Shown here: one piece after another, positions 10,672-22,750 of the stretch
Position numbering within the stretch: the first letter of the stretch is position 1
Layout of the letters: every line of letters begins with the position of its first letter
Source: Branchipolynoe longqiensis
Lineage: Eukaryota; Annelida; Polychaeta; Phyllodocida; Polynoidae
Direction of reading: 5' to 3'
DNA length: 64,000 nt
Assembly (NCBI GenBank): GCA_030323885.1
Contig: CM059190.1
Coordinates: forward strand, 102,222,483-102,286,482
Made by a program: the position numbers and the translations under genes
The notes under the pieces: model-generated
What the model was told of the DNA's origin: nothing
The model's database searches: none
What the model saw: only the letters and a program-made list of their open reading frames with translations

Positions 10672-10858
10672 TTTGTTTGTTGGGGTTTTACATCCTGGCA
10701 ACCTTGGGCTTGGCTGAACGGGATGGCTGAATGAGGTAGAGCGTCCGTCTCCCGTGTTAGTAGATCGTGTGATTGAACCCTTGTCGAGTCAAACCGATGA
10801 CTTAAAAATTGATACTTGTCACTTCCTAGCCAGGCACTCGGCATTATTAGGATAGGGT
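10672..10858. mobile_element. SINE-A fragments in opposite orientations
   Basis: 10672-10714 is an antisense 3' end (TTGGGGTTTTACATCCTGGC). 10723-10858 (+) is a head half with GGGATGGCTGAATGAGGTAG and CACTCGGCATTATTAGGATA. Confidence 0.8.
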
Positions 10859-10904
10859 AGTGAGAGGTGGAATGAGGAAGACCAACTAATGTACCAAAAG
10901 AATA

Positions 10905-11240
10905 TCAGGACGGGTACCGACTTGTGACAGTGTGCACTCATGGTGACTTTATAGTGTTGCCCTACTTGGGAGACCAGGCTACCAGCACCATAACCCATTT
11001 TCTAACTCAGTCACATTATCCTGATACTGAGCTAACCAGTCCTTGCCCTATCCTATTAATGACGAGCAAAATGCTAGGTAGCGACCCTAGTAATACCGAG
11101 CACCAGGCTAAGTAGCGATAAGTATAAATTTGGTAAGTCATTGGTTTGAATCGAGCTGGATTTCAAACTCCCGACTTTCCGAAATTATTGGGAAATGGGA
11201 ATCCTGCGCTCTTAACTAATTCAGCCACTCACCGCATCCG
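10905..11240 (-). mobile_element. SINE-A copy in the intron after the large exon
   Basis: Near full-length antisense copy from TCAGGACGGGTACCGACTTG to TTCAGCCACTCACCGCATCC. It contains a short local duplication of the GGTAGCGA / CCGAGCACC section. It starts about 35 bp beyond the predicted splice donor, so it would be intronic and antisense to itself but transcribed with the gene. Confidence 0.85.
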
Positions 11241-11272
11241 GTGGTGCGCGTCACCGGACACATACGAAAAAC

Positions 11273-11280
11273 ACTCACCT
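11273..11280 (-). other. Splice donor closing the giant exon
   Basis: On the minus strand the frame reads ...ATGCACAG then GTGAGTGT. CAG|GTGAGT is a near-perfect metazoan 5' splice site. The apparent TGA stop of the frame lies inside the GTGAGT, so it is very probably not used in the mature message. Confidence 0.8.
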
Positions 11281-14200
11281 GTGCATGTGACCGGAAATGT
11301 CGCCGAGTGGCTTCCGGGCAGCGAAGGTGTGCAGCTGAGCATTGAGGCTGCTGGCCGACTTGCTGAAATACTTGGGCAGGTTGCGGATGTTGGAGGTCTT
11401 CTCCTTGAGTGTGGCCGTCTTCTCCCTGATGGTCGCCACGTACAGTTTGCTGAGGTGCTTGGGGCCCAGAGACTTGTTCACCTTCTGGTTCACCTTGGCC
11501 AGGTGTTCCCGGTGTTTCTGCTGAGTCATCGCCTCACCGTCCGTCGCCGAACCGGAACCAGAATGAATGCTCAGCGAGTCCGGCGACGAGTGGGTCCGGC
11601 TCATCATCGAGTCGCCGCCGCCGCCGGCCCCGAGCTGCCGCTCCGAGTCGGCCGGGTCTCCACCGTAGAGCGACCTGACAAGGCGGCGGCGGTGGTGGTG
11701 GTGCTGGTGGAGGTGGGGGTGGTTGGGATCCGTTACATCACCGTCTGCGTTACTGGACGTCACGGACGATACGCTGTCCGTGTAAGAGTTCAGCGATGCC
11801 GTGTCGTCCATCTTGAACTCTCCGAAAAACGCCGCCGGCAACGTATTGGGGTCAGCAAGACCAGCTGCAGTGTCAGTGTCTGAGTCGGGTGGACCGCAGA
11901 AGGATCCGCTGGTTGAGTGCTGCATGACCCCTCCTAGCGGGTTTAAAGAGCCGCCGCCGCCGCTGCTGCTGCTTATTATACACGGCGAAGACTGGCTGTT
12001 CCTTAATTTCCCAGACACAGCCGACATGCCCGTTTTGGCTCGCGTGATGCCAAGTTTGGCCAGGTTCAGTTTGTTCTGCTTTAGGAGCTGCGCAAACCTG
12101 GACAGCGGCTTCGCGGCTTCCTTGATGATGTCCTTGTCGACGTCGCCAAACACGATGATGTCCGGCGTTCGGTTGTCGTCCCCGTCGTCCTTGTCGATGG
12201 CAACCTGGTCATAGTCACGTGGACGGCGGAAGGGCGGGACACGTGCAACCGGCGCATGCGCGTGGCGCTCACTTCCGGACTCCATGTCAGAGAGCTCCTC
12301 GTAGACGCTGGGCGATCTGCTTGATGCTGGAAGTGTGGCGCTCAACAGGAAGTGAAGCCGCTTTGTCTTTTCCTCACCGTCCTCCTCTTCTTCGGCGTCC
12401 AGGTCCTCGTCGACCTCTTTGTCGCTCACCTCCAGCTCGTCGTCCGAGTCCTGCACTTCCTCCAGGTGGTCATCGCACTTCGCTCTTCTCCTGCGTCGGC
12501 GGGGTCTCGACGAGACGGCGCTGGCGACGACTCCGGGACGCGGTCCTACGTAGTCGTCATCCAGGAACGCCGTGACATCATCAGAACTGCGGAACTGCGC
12601 CGGCGCGGGAATCACGTGCGTCTGGTAGGGCGGCGTGTCAGGGGACGGAGTCGTGTTCGGCAGGAAGGCGGCTTCTCTGGGCGGTGTCCGCCTCAGCGGT
12701 GTCGGCTCAGTGTCTGCATCTGCGTGTCGGTCTGCATCTCTGTCCGGCGACGGGTGGGCCCTCAGTGCAGCACGGGTATCGGGTCCCTCCCGGACACCTG
12801 CCGGCAGGTCCGGGTCAGAAGGCTGCGCTCCACCACCAGCACCACTCCCGGCACCACCAGCACACCAACCACCACCAGGAGGCGCCACGGGATCCGGCTC
12901 TGCCCGCAGGCTGCTCGCCAATACGTCAACGTCGTCATAGTAACCGGCATAAAACATTACATCATCACCACCAGCACTATCACCTAATGGCGTCGTCGTG
13001 TGGTGGTGGTGGTGGTTGGTGGTGGTTGCTGTTGATTGATGCATCCGTCCACAGGACACCTCACGATTCCCATGGTCACTGCACACCTCACCATCCACAC
13101 CATCCACACCATCCTCACCATCCTCATAATCCTCAGCGCGCCGCGCCGTGTCACTAATACACCTCCCGCCACTCTGACGCCGGTTCAACCACTTCAAGTG
13201 CTTCTGGGACATGGTCTGCGACTGTCGCTTGATGGAGCGGGAACCACCACCACCACCACCACCACTAGGCGACCTGTTCACAGCGCGCGAACCACTAGGC
13301 TGCCGCCTAAGCACCCCACGCGAACCACTAGGCTGCCGCCTGACCACGACCCGTGAACCACTAGGCTGTCTCTTTAAGGCGCGCGTTCCGCTCGCCTTGC
13401 CGCTGGCTATTTTTAGTTTCGGTGGGACGGCGGGCTTGTTAGCAACACGGGGCTTGCTCCGTGTGTGACCTCCAGGTGCGGTGCTGGTACCAGTAGTACC
13501 AGCAGAACCAGCAGTACCAGCGCCACCAGTAGCGCCAGCCTGTGGCTTGGGTTTCAGTGGCGTGGGTTTCAGTGCTGCATTGTCATCCTTGAGTGGCGTT
13601 AAGTTGGATTTGACTGGCTTGTACCCGGCTATGTTGACCGTCTGTCCCAGCAGTGCCTTGGTAAGCTTCAGGGCAGTTCCTGGCCCACCACCGGCCTCGC
13701 GCGTGTTCATGGCGCTTCGATTACATCCTGATTTATTATTGTTGTTGTTGTTGTGGTTATTTTCCAGGCGCTTGGCTTTCACCAGTGAAGGTTTCACATT
13801 AAATTTAACATTCGACATCGCAGATGAAGGTTCCATATTGACGTCCTCAACCTTCGTCAATGAAGGTTTTTCAGAGGTGGTGTCGACTTTTGTTAATGAA
13901 GGTTTCACATTAACTTCCATCGAGGCTTGCCCACAGACAGTGTTGACCTTCGCCATTGAAGGTTTCACATTGTCTTCTACCGAAGGTTGCCCATAGATAG
14001 CCTTGACCTTTGTCAATGAAGGTATCAATTGGTCTCCTACTGAAGATTGCCCATAGACAGCCTTGACCTTCATAAACGAAGGTCTCACACTGTCTTCTAC
14101 TAAAGCCTTCCTGCAAACAGCTTTGACCTTCGTCAACGAAGGTTTCACATTGCCCTCTCCTGAAGGTTGCCCACAGACAGTCTTGACCTTCGTCAACAAA

Positions 14201-17200
14201 GGTTTCACACAGTTTGGCTCCACCATCGACAATGCTGTCTCCGCGTCGTTTTCACCCACCTTCACCAACGATGGTCTCATCTGACCTTCCTTGGCCACAC
14301 TGCCCCCCGTGACCTTCCGCGTCTTGTTCACCTTAGCGTACATCGCGGCGACCTCTGGCGGGGCGGGCTGGCGTTGGCGCGTCACGTCCGGGTCACGTGA
14401 CGTGTCGCCGTCACATGACGGCGACGTGCTCCTGGCGCCACCTGTGGTAGAGAAGTTGAACCTTGTCGGCGACTTGGGCGACGGAGAGAAGCCACGAGGG
14501 GTCGCAGACCGGATGTAGGCACACAGCCCGCGCTGCGCCTGCGCATTTGCCGCTCCTTCCTTTTTGTTGGCATGGGGACCAGTGTATGCGGCACTGCTTG
14601 TCCCCAGCCCCACCTTAGCGGAGGAGTCCCGGGAGGTACTGATAGGGCTGGTGGGGCTGTAGGGGCTGTGGGGGCTGAGCGGTCCGTGAGGGCTATATGG
14701 GCTTAGGGGTCTGTAGGGTTTCTGGGAAGTGGGACTGTGTGAGTTGTGGGGAGTGTGGCTAAGTGGGCTGAGGGGTCTCTGGGGGCTGTGGGGGCTGTGG
14801 GGGCTGAGAGAGCGTTCACTGGAGCTGCTTGGGCTCCTCCCCCTGCAGTCAGAGCCAGACGAACCGAGGTTCTTCTGGAATTTACAGACCGTCTGAGCTG
14901 TCTTGACCGGGACGGAGGGCTTTTGAGTACAAGTACCATCCGCAATGCGAGTACCACTACTACTGTTGTTTGCGTTCCACACACGGCGTGGTGAGGAGAC
15001 CTTAGACCCTGGAGTAGTATCCGCCCGGTAAGTGGCTGTGGCTGTGGCTGTAGTGGTGATTCTGCTATCAAAACTCCTAGGCTGGTCTCCCTCTCCTACT
15101 CCCCGGCCTCCTTCTCCGGCCTTCTCCTGGCCCACACTGCCGGTCTGAGTGCGCCCGCGCCCGGTCACCCCCGCCCGTCCCGGCCCGCGCACCACCAGAG
15201 CAGGCGGCGGTAGCAGCGCCTGGCGCCCCCTGGCGACGGAGAACGCAGCGGCGGCCTCAGCGGCGGCGACGGCCGCGTCGTGGCGCTGTGCTGTCAGTGA
15301 CGTCACATCGCCCCCGGCGTCCCGAGGGCCACAGTCGGCATTCCCTCGCCGGTTAGTCATTGCGGTCAGACGGCCAGCACGGCTCAATGCTGGACTAGTG
15401 GCGCCACCTCGTGTCGTGTTGGGCGCGACGGTGGCGCCCACTGATGTGGGTTTCGGTGGTACAACCGGAAGTGGCCTGTTCTTCCGCCGGTAAAGCATCG
15501 TCTGCTCTGCGACAGCGGTTCCTGCAACCGCCTTCTCGGTCACGGGGTCTGTGCTGTCAACTCCCTTGCTGCTGTCAACACTGTCAACTCTGCCATCGCT
15601 GTATATTCTATCAACAGTGTCAACACTGTCAATTCTGGCACCATTATATATTCTATCAACACTGACAACTTCTCTGCTGCCGCTGTCAACTCTATCACCA
15701 CTATATATTATATCAACACTGTCAACACTGTAAACTCCGCCACTGCTATCAACCCTGTCAACATTGCCGCCGCTGTCAACACTGTCAACTCCTCTGCTGC
15801 TGTCAACGGTATCGGGCACACACACAGTCCGCTGCCGCAGCCGCTGAATCGTCCACCTTAACTCCTGCTGCAGTGAATCCCCAGGTGGTGAAGCCCCACC
15901 AGCACCATCCACACCACCACCACCACCACCACCACCACCAGTGGCACCACCTCGTGACGGGGCGGTCCCGGCCCCGGCCAGGCACGGCTTGCCGCCCCCG
16001 CCGCTTCCCCCTTCACTGCCCGCTGCTACTACTGTTGTTAACTCTCCAGCAATCTTATCAAGCAGGGCGGCGCCACCGGTCGTCGCGCGCCGGATCCGCC
16101 GCCCGGATGCCGCCGCCGGTGCCTCCGCTGTCGTCGTGCCGGTCTCTTTCGCTGGGTGCCACATTCTAGACTTGGCAGGAACACGTGGCGCTGCAATTTC
16201 TACTCCGCCCTTCCTCCTCCTGCTCCGCCCCATCTCCTCCTCCTCCTCGTGCTCCGTCGCCCCCACTCGCCCCACCTTCTCACGGGGCCGCCTCCTGCTC
16301 GCCTCATCTCCCTCACCCCCAGCAAGAACCATTCCCTTGCTACTTCCGGTTACTGCTGTGATCAGACTCCCTGTTCCCTTGTTACTTCCGGTTACTGCTG
16401 TGACCAGGCTGCCTGTTGCCTTGTTACTTCCGGTCACTGGTGTGGATGTGGCTGTGGGGGTAGTTGTGGCTGTGGCTCTAGTTGTGGATGTGGTTATAGG
16501 TGTGGCTGTGGATGCGCCCTCCTTCTCCTCACACTCAGAACATTTTCCCCCCACCTCTATCCCCGCCACCTCCATCCTGGCCACTTTGATCCTATCTTCC
16601 CACGTAATCCCGTCCTTCGCCCGACTCTCCGCAACCACCACCACCTCCTCCTCCTCCTCCAGCTCCAGCTCCCCGTCACTGCACAACTCGTCACTGATGA
16701 TGACGTCGAACCGACTCAGGGTGTGAACCAGGTCGGCATTGCTTCCCACTTCCTCCCGCCGCTGCACCACTTCTCCGTCCTCGTCGATGCTGGTCTCCCT
16801 CCCGTAGGCCAGCGCTGCCTCCCGCCCTCCTCCAGGCGCTAGTGGCGGCGGCACACTCGGCCGCACCGCCGTCGTGCCGCGCCGGCGATCGCGGCTTCCG
16901 TTTCCGTTTCCGGTGCCTTCGCGTTGCGCGTTTCGGCCTGTTGGTGCGGCGGTGGTGTCGTCGTCGTTGTTGTTGAGTGCTGCTGATGACATCAGGTTGT
17001 TGTGTGCTTGTGGTGACGTCACTTTGTTGGGTTGCGGCTTTGTTGAGGTGGGTGTTTTCGGCGTTGTCTGCTTCTGCTGCTGCTTCTGCTGCTGTGATGT
17101 TTTGGTTTTAGTGGGACTGAGTGCTTTGTGTGCTGAGTGCTGCTGCTTTGGTGATGATGATGATGACAGTAAGGGAGCAGAAGCAGAAGCAGAAACAGCG

Positions 17201-19149
17201 GGATTAGTGGGAGTCGTCAGGCCCCTCTCCGCCTCCAGTGGGACGCTGATGCCGACAGGGGACGCTGTGCTCCCAGCTGGGAATAGGTCACGTGTCCTCG
17301 CCAGCGTCTTAGCAGTCAGGTATGACGTCAGAGATTCTCCAGGAGCCCTGCCGCTGTGGTCCTTCACCTGGCTGGGTCCCGGTCTGCTCGGCGGCTGGTC
17401 GCTCGCCACTGGAGCCGCCACCGGCCTCCACTGCTGCTGGTGCTGGTTGTGATGGTTCAGGCTCTCGCCACCAGGGTACGTGGCGGTGGTGGCGGTGTGA
17501 TCAGGTGGTTGGTGCACGGCATCGTTTTGTGATCGTCTGTCGTGTGTTGCTGCTTGTTGTGGCGCCTGCAGCAACATGTTCCCGCCCTGCGTCGTTGCTG
17601 CATCCTCCACTGTGGTTCCTGTGACCGCCTGCAGGTGGCGTGCAGTGCTGGTGGTGGTGGCGGTGGTGGTGGTGGCGGTGGTGGCGGTGGTGGAGCACTG
17701 CTCCTGGTCAGAAGAGCAATCTCCCATCCCCTCCACCACCCCGCCCCTCAGGGGAGGAATGTTTCCATACACATTCTCCTTCACAGCGTCACTGGATGAC
17801 GTCACAGGGAACATGGCGGCGGCGGCGGCGGCGTTGCCATAGAGATGGTCTGTAGTGGCGCTGCTGGTGGCGGTGTTGTTGTAGGCGGTGCCCGCGCTGC
17901 TGTACTCACTATAACTGTCACTAAAGTCACTGTAATCGCTGTTAATCCGATCCCGGTCGTCCCCATTGCCGTCGTTATAGTTGTGAGTGCTATGATAACC
18001 GCTATCACTAGTATCAGTCGCCATGTGATGACCCCCGCCCACCCGACGGCTCCCAATATCGACCACATGACACACCTTCATCGCCACTTTACTAACTGGC
18101 AATGGCGCTTGATCCACTTCCGGTTCATCGTCGATGCTGATGGCGGTGAGAATGACAGTCTGCTGGGTGCGCGAGCTCAGGTCGAGGCTGCGACTGCGCA
18201 GACGGCGCGTGCTTGGACCCATCGGCGGCACCGGCGGCGGTGACCCGCAAGGCCGCCCGGTGACCTTGGAAGTGGGCGGCGACTTCCGGTCTGCGCTTTC
18301 CGGTAGCGGCGCGGCTTGGTCAATGTTGCCAATGTCGTCATACAGACTGCACCTGCGCTGCAACTGGGGAAGAGATTTGAAACCTGAAGTGAACTTGGAC
18401 TTGAGCCGCTCTGGTCGGTGCTCTTCGTCATATATCGGAATCACTCCCGCTTCCGCTTCAAGCTCGCCGCTGATCTCGACCATGTAGGACTTTGCACTTT
18501 TACCACGGCCGAACAGATTCTCCACGCTCTGGCTTAGCGTCTTCGACCCGAGAAGCCGCCTGCATCGCTTCCTTTCGACAGTGCTGGTCGGCGTTGAGAA
18601 TGCTCCTCCTCCTCTTTCTCCACCACCGGAAGCGGGCTCCGGCGCGCCACGCGGCGGCGGTGGCGGCAATAGTGGCGGCGGCATGAGGCTGGGCTCCGGG
18701 GACGAGACATCGCTGGAGGATCGTCGGCTTAGCTTCAATTTGAGATTTTTCATCTTGGACGGGGGCTTCGGGTACATTGTCTGTTCGGCAGCCGCCTTAC
18801 GCTCAGAGTACAGCACTGGTGGGCTGGGCATGCCCCCCGCCCCGGCCTCACCAACACCACCATCAGCACAGTCCAGCTCGCCATGGTTCAGCGAGAACAT
18901 GGCGCAGCGGGGCCCGCGCCGCTTGGTCACGTGACCAGGAACAGGAAGCTCCTCGTACCCGCTGCCCTGGTCGCCGACGCCGCCCGCCATCGGAGCGGCC
19001 TGGCCGTCGTCGCCGTGCGCGTGGGAGGAGAGCAGGATCACCCCGGTCCCCGTTCCGCCTGTCTCGTCTATGTCGATCTCCTCACAGAGCGAGGAGCTTG
19101 AGGAACTGACACGCCTCCTATGGCCGTTTGCGACACTTCTCTTCATCAT
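11279..19149 (-). CDS. Giant exon of a large, mostly disordered protein
   Basis: One open frame of about 2,620 codons, the only convincing coding region. I do not recognise the family and saw no catalytic domain, signal peptide or membrane segment. Start: ATGATG with A at -3; an in-frame TAG lies 12 nt upstream, and TGCCTCCAG just before (about 19189) could be a splice acceptor. Visible parts, in residues: Ser-rich basic N-terminus (1-20); RRCSLYDDIGN near 270; Thr/Ala- and Gln-rich stretches about 480-700; acidic LELEEEEE about 825; VDS repeats 1105-1200; SH3-ligand-like RPLPVVPPKP about 1226; Ser-Pro-rich block 1443-1503; 20-residue repeats 1623-1790; RQPSGSR repeats 1917-1957; acidic block about 2223-2260; conserved-looking FGDVDKDIIKEAAKPLSRF about 2330; Lys-rich C-terminus 2540-2620. 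Composition suggests a cytoskeletal or signalling scaffold; that is inference. The frame ends at a splice donor, so the C-terminus is incomplete. Confidence 0.85.
13280..13400 (-). repeat. Coding repeat RQPSGSR (about 42-bp unit)
   Basis: Three to four in-frame units translate as RRQPSGSR-x-V. R-x-x-S matches a basophilic kinase site, so each unit may be a phosphorylation motif. Residues about 1917-1957. Confidence 0.75.
13780..14290 (-). repeat. Coding 60-bp minisatellite (20-residue unit)
   Basis: About eight in-frame units with consensus near VKPSLTKVKAVCGQPSVEDN. The frame is kept although units differ at many bases, and many differences are conservative or synonymous, which suggests the repeat is translated and constrained. 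Confidence 0.8.
14640..14820 (-). repeat. Coding Ser-Pro-rich block
   Basis: Degenerate 9-12-bp repeat translating as SPHSP / PLSPHSPYSP. At least twelve Ser-Pro or Thr-Pro pairs, typical targets of proline-directed kinases. Residues about 1443-1503. Confidence 0.75.
15550..15830 (-). repeat. Coding VDS repeat
   Basis: Degenerate 9-bp-based repeat translating as VDSVD, RIYS and GRVDS units. Residues about 1107-1200. Confidence 0.75.
16330..16450 (-). repeat. Coding VTGSNKGTGSL repeat
   Basis: Three 45-48-bp units translating as TAVTGSNKGTGSLI. Residues about 900-940. Confidence 0.7.
17636..17700 (-). repeat. Coding GGT/GGC trinucleotide run
   Basis: A (GGTGGC)n-like run on the plus strand. 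On the coding strand it reads as Ala/Thr codons (about residues 484-505). Trinucleotide expansion keeps the frame. Confidence 0.7.
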
Positions 19150-19634
19150 GGTGTGGCGCTATATATATATAGCAAATTTTCCTGCCGACTGGAGGCAGAT
19201 ACAGTATATAGCAGATGCACGCGGCCAACCAGCCCGCTGCAGTAACCGGATGCGGGCTGCCCACTAGCAGCCCGGATTCAAAGCAGCACAGTGATGCCTA
19301 AACATGTGAGCTGCACTGTCCCAACGGGCCGTTTGACCAAAGACTAACCTACACTCTGCTTGAATAATATTTGCGTAACTAGTTACACACCACATAATAC
19401 ATATAAACATATATGTACTATATAATTTATTATGTGGATATAAATAACAGCAGCCCGTTAATGTTTCTCCTTAAGTCTAACAACCTTAAGCTCCACGGTA
19501 TTCACTGCGGAGCCTCATCTACACCGTATGCCAAGGGTCATTCTGCTCACCTCACTCTCAAACTATATTTATAAACATATATATGTATGTATTAGTTTGT
19601 ACAGTTCTATATTCACACCTGCAAGTCAGGAATG

Positions 19635-19667
<33 letters not shown>

Positions 19668-20065
19668 CCATATATACTCCACAAGTAATCTAGGCGTCCT
19701 CAACTTAGAACACCACTGCCAATCCTCACATGAATCTTACCGGAAGTGCTATCAGCATAATTCCCTACCACATGACTCAGGCACTCCCCACCCCCTCCTC
19801 CCTTGGCTCGTCACGGTCCGTTGATCTCAGTACACAAAGCCACAGACAGACACAACTAAAACTCCCTAGCCTACAGGCTGGGCTGGGCGTCTTGTATGAA
19901 CGCCCGGGTGTGTATGTAGTCTCCTGTAGCTCCGACAATGGGTCCTTAGCTCCTCACTGTAAGTTGTAATGCAGCGTTGTTCCTTGTTCTCTCCACTGCG
20001 GTAAGCTCCACGCTGTAACTTGTAATGTCGCGTTGTTCCTTTTTCTCTCCACTCCAGTATGTGGT
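19150..20065. other. Upstream flank of the large exon; no further exon identified
   Basis: Contains a short (AT)n at 19160-19171 immediately before the start codon, a CA/TA microsatellite at 19634-19670, and otherwise no recognised repeat. A 5' UTR exon or promoter could be here, but no clear TATA, initiator or CpG island is visible. The AT run is too close to the ATG to be a normal TATA box for it. Confidence 0.45.
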
Positions 20066-20395
20066 TGTGGTGTGACGGAGTATGCGAAGACTGTCTGACT
20101 TTTTTCTAGGTCGGACTTCTAATCGGGTGGTTCGATTCCCCATGTAATCACCTCTGCCAATTTGGATTTCCACTGCTGTGTATACCTATAACTAACTTAC
20201 ACTGTTAGAGCATCATCAAAGGCCAGTTGCGCTCAGTCATAGTCATACCATGTCTCTGCGGTGTGGGAGGTTAACAAATCCATTGGGTCGGTAAAAGTGT
20301 AGGCTTAGGCTTTCTATCGACCAACTGTCTAATGGTAAAAACAAGACTATTCAGACTTATCCATGAGAGGCAATATAACTTCAGTCAGTCAGTCA
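20066..20395 (+). mobile_element. SINE-C copy
   Basis: Third tRNA-derived SINE family. Head: GTCTGACTTTTTTCTAGGTC, then B-box GGTTCGATTCCCC. Body: CATCATCAAAGGCCAGTTGC, GTCGGTAAAAGTGTAGGC and TCTATTCAGACTTATCCATG. It ends in (GTCA)4. Two cleaner copies are at 38.8 and 62.7 kb. Confidence 0.85.
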
Positions 20396-20575
20396 GTCAG
20401 GTGTGCCGGGTTGGAGGCGTATGAACCCCGGCCGGCACGCACCACGTGACCGCGTTCCACTTGGCGTTCGAACGTGTCACCCCCAGCGTCCGGGACGCCC
20501 CCATGGGTGCGGTACAGTCAATCCCGTCAGCCCCTGCGCGACTGAGTGAGTAAGTAAGAAAATCCTGCCAGACTC
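20396..20575. repeat. GC-rich segment with GTAA-type tail
   Basis: About 150 bp of GC-rich sequence ending GAGTGAGTAAGTAAGAAAA. The tail resembles that of the segment at 35765-36110, suggesting short retroposons with a tetranucleotide tail; single copy here. Confidence 0.35.
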
Positions 20576-20752
20576 ACACAACAGGGTGGGAGGTGGGGGT
20601 GGGTGATGAGGGTAAGGTAAGAGGGGGGGGGGGGGGGATAGGGAGGCTTAGTTGGTCTTACTCAATGCTTCCTGTACTGTGACGTCACTAGCTGTGGTTG
20701 AGGTTGTAATTGGTTGTTGGAGTTTTACGTCCTGGCAACACCGGTTGAGGGT

Positions 20753-21111
20753 TTAAAGCTGCATAGTCTGATGAAAGCATCAAATTGTCAAAACCAAAAC
20801 AAATTATCTAAGATTTGATTCTACATATCGAGCTTAGGCACTGATGCACTTATTAAGCATTTGTTGCTGCATAGCAAGCAATACCGAGTCAATTTATTAG
20901 AACCCTACTGAAGCCTATGATGTCAGAATTTTGACGCGCTTGTCAATATTAATTTAGCATGTCCGCACTTCAAATATCTAAAAAGTTAACCATTTAAAAT
21001 AAAAATTATATTACTTAAAGGTAAATGTAAGATAGTTATAACAAGCAACCTAATATATTCATAGAAGCAAATTGATAGAAACCCAAAATAAATCGGACTA
21101 TGTAGCTTTAA
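20753..21111 (+). mobile_element. TTAA-family MITE, intact
   Basis: About 359 bp. Begins TTAAAGCTGCATAGTCTGAT and ends ATCGGACTATGTAGCTTTAA, so the ends are inverted and TTAA is at each boundary. Landmarks: GCATTTGTTGCTGCATAG, CTTCAAATATCT and AACCTAATATATT. TTAA duplication is the piggyBac signature (also seen in some other superfamilies); assignment is inference. A SINE-A 3' fragment lies just upstream at 20708-20740. Confidence 0.85.
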
Positions 21112-21291
21112 GAAATAACCAGCGACAGTTCACTGACTGTGCGGTCTGCTGGTACCCACCTGTTGTTGCTACTTACGTGTGTGTATGTGGGTGTGTGTGT
21201 AAATATATATATGTGTGGTGGGGGTGTGGTGGGGGTGGGGAGAGGGGGTTGTGGAAGTTGGGGTTTGTCAGAACCAGTCAGTGTACACCCC

Positions 21292-21545
21292 CGGAACCTC
21301 CAACCTAACCCAAATTGCTATAAAAAAAAAAATTTTTAATTGATTAATTAAAAAAAAAAAGTATTCTGCTATTATCATGCAGCAGAATGGAGATTGTTGT
21401 GGCACAGATTATGCCCGTGGCAACCCTTGCAACCTCCAACTTAACCCAAATTGCTTTAAAAAATATTAAAAAATCAAAAGAAGAAGAAAATTCTGCTATT
21501 ATCATGCAGCAGAATGGAGATTGTTGTGGCACAGATTATGTCGGT
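21292..21545. repeat. 127-bp tandem duplication
   Basis: Two units share CTCCAACTTAACCCAAATTG and ATTCTGCTATTATCATGCAG, separated by an A-rich stretch. TTCTGC...GCAGAA forms a small hairpin in each. Confidence 0.8.
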
Positions 21546-21739
21546 GGCTGCCACATGGCCCACAGCTACAATGCCCTGATATTCACACACTGAGTTCATC
21601 CCGGGTCGGTGTGACGACACACGTACAGTCAGTGTCGGGAGTTGACAACTGCACAACTCCGCCGGCAGGTTAAGCCTCCAACTCGCACCAAAATCACACG
21701 GACCGGGGCAGGCTTTATAGTGTCCACACGCACGGAGCG

Positions 21740-22272
21740 AGGGGTGTGTGTGTGTGGGGGTGGGGGGGTGAGACTGTGTGTGATAATGTGAGTGTGAGTG
21801 AGAATGTGTGTGAGTGTGTGTGTGAGTGGGGATGTGGGTTTGTTTGTTTTTTGTTGTTTTACGTCCCAGCAACATCTAAGGTCATATTAGAACCAGGGGG
21901 GGGGATGTGTGTGACAGGGGTGTGGGTGGGTGAGTCTGTATGTGATAGTCTAAGTATGTGTGAGTAAGCGTGAGTGTGAGTGAGTGTGTGTAAGTGTGCA
22001 TGCGTGAGTGTGTATGAGTGAGTGTGTATGAGTGAGTGTGTGTAGGTGAGTGTCAGAGTGCATGAGTGTATGAGTGAGTGTCAGAGTGTGTGAGTGTGTG
22101 TGGTTAGGTGTGATTGTGTGTGGTTAGGAGTGTGAGTGTGTGGTTGGGTGAGTGTGTGCAGGTGAGTATCAGAGTGTGTGAGTGAGTGTAGGTGGTTGGA
22201 GGTAGATGATGTGAGTGTGTGAGTGAGTGTCGGGGGTGGAAATGATGTGGAGTGTGAGGGGGGGGGGGGGGG
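21740..22272. repeat. TG-rich simple repeat
   Basis: Degenerate (GTGAGTGTGT)n, interrupted at 21841-21895 by a SINE-A 3' fragment (TTTACGTCCCAGCAACATC) and ending in a poly-G run. Confidence 0.85.
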
Positions 22273-22587
22273 TTAGTGCCGACACCTAAACACCCAACTC
22301 TCCGCGGATGCCTAATGCTACAGTGTGAATCTGGATATTTAGCACCACACCCATTTATGGTGGTGTGACCCAAACTCGGGTCACACAGACGGGGTCAACA
22401 TTCTGAAAGTGTGTGTTGGCCGGGAAATCCGCATTAAAACCATACGGCGCCACTCCCACTCTCACTCTCAGGGAAGTGTGTAGTTATTAGACCTTCTCTA
22501 ATAGCATCAGTCTTGTTACTGTTAGATTGTGTGTGTATCAATAAATAAAGTTAGCACAACGCACTCTAGCGGTCTGTGTCATCATTG

Positions 22588-22622
22588 TCAGGGTCTACAC
22601 ACACACACACACACACACACAG
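22588..22622. repeat. (CA)n microsatellite
   Basis: Uninterrupted CA run of about 30 bp. Confidence 0.9.
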
Positions 22623-22750
22623 CACAAATACTGTACAGTAGGCCGGGCTTACACAAACACACACACATGGTGATGTCACTGACATCGCATTGTGTTAGCC
22701 AGTACATAGCCGGGCTTACACCAAAGCACGACTCACACCAGTGGTGATGT

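Noticed and set aside
11801..19109. Plus-strand frames of 60-261 codons opposite the giant exon
   Set aside because: Antisense shadows of a GC-rich coding exon; low-complexity and without splice or start context.
19157..19175. TATA box for the giant gene
   Set aside because: The (AT)n run is only about 8-20 bp before the ATG, too close for a TATA box of that transcript; more likely a microsatellite in a 5' UTR or intron end.
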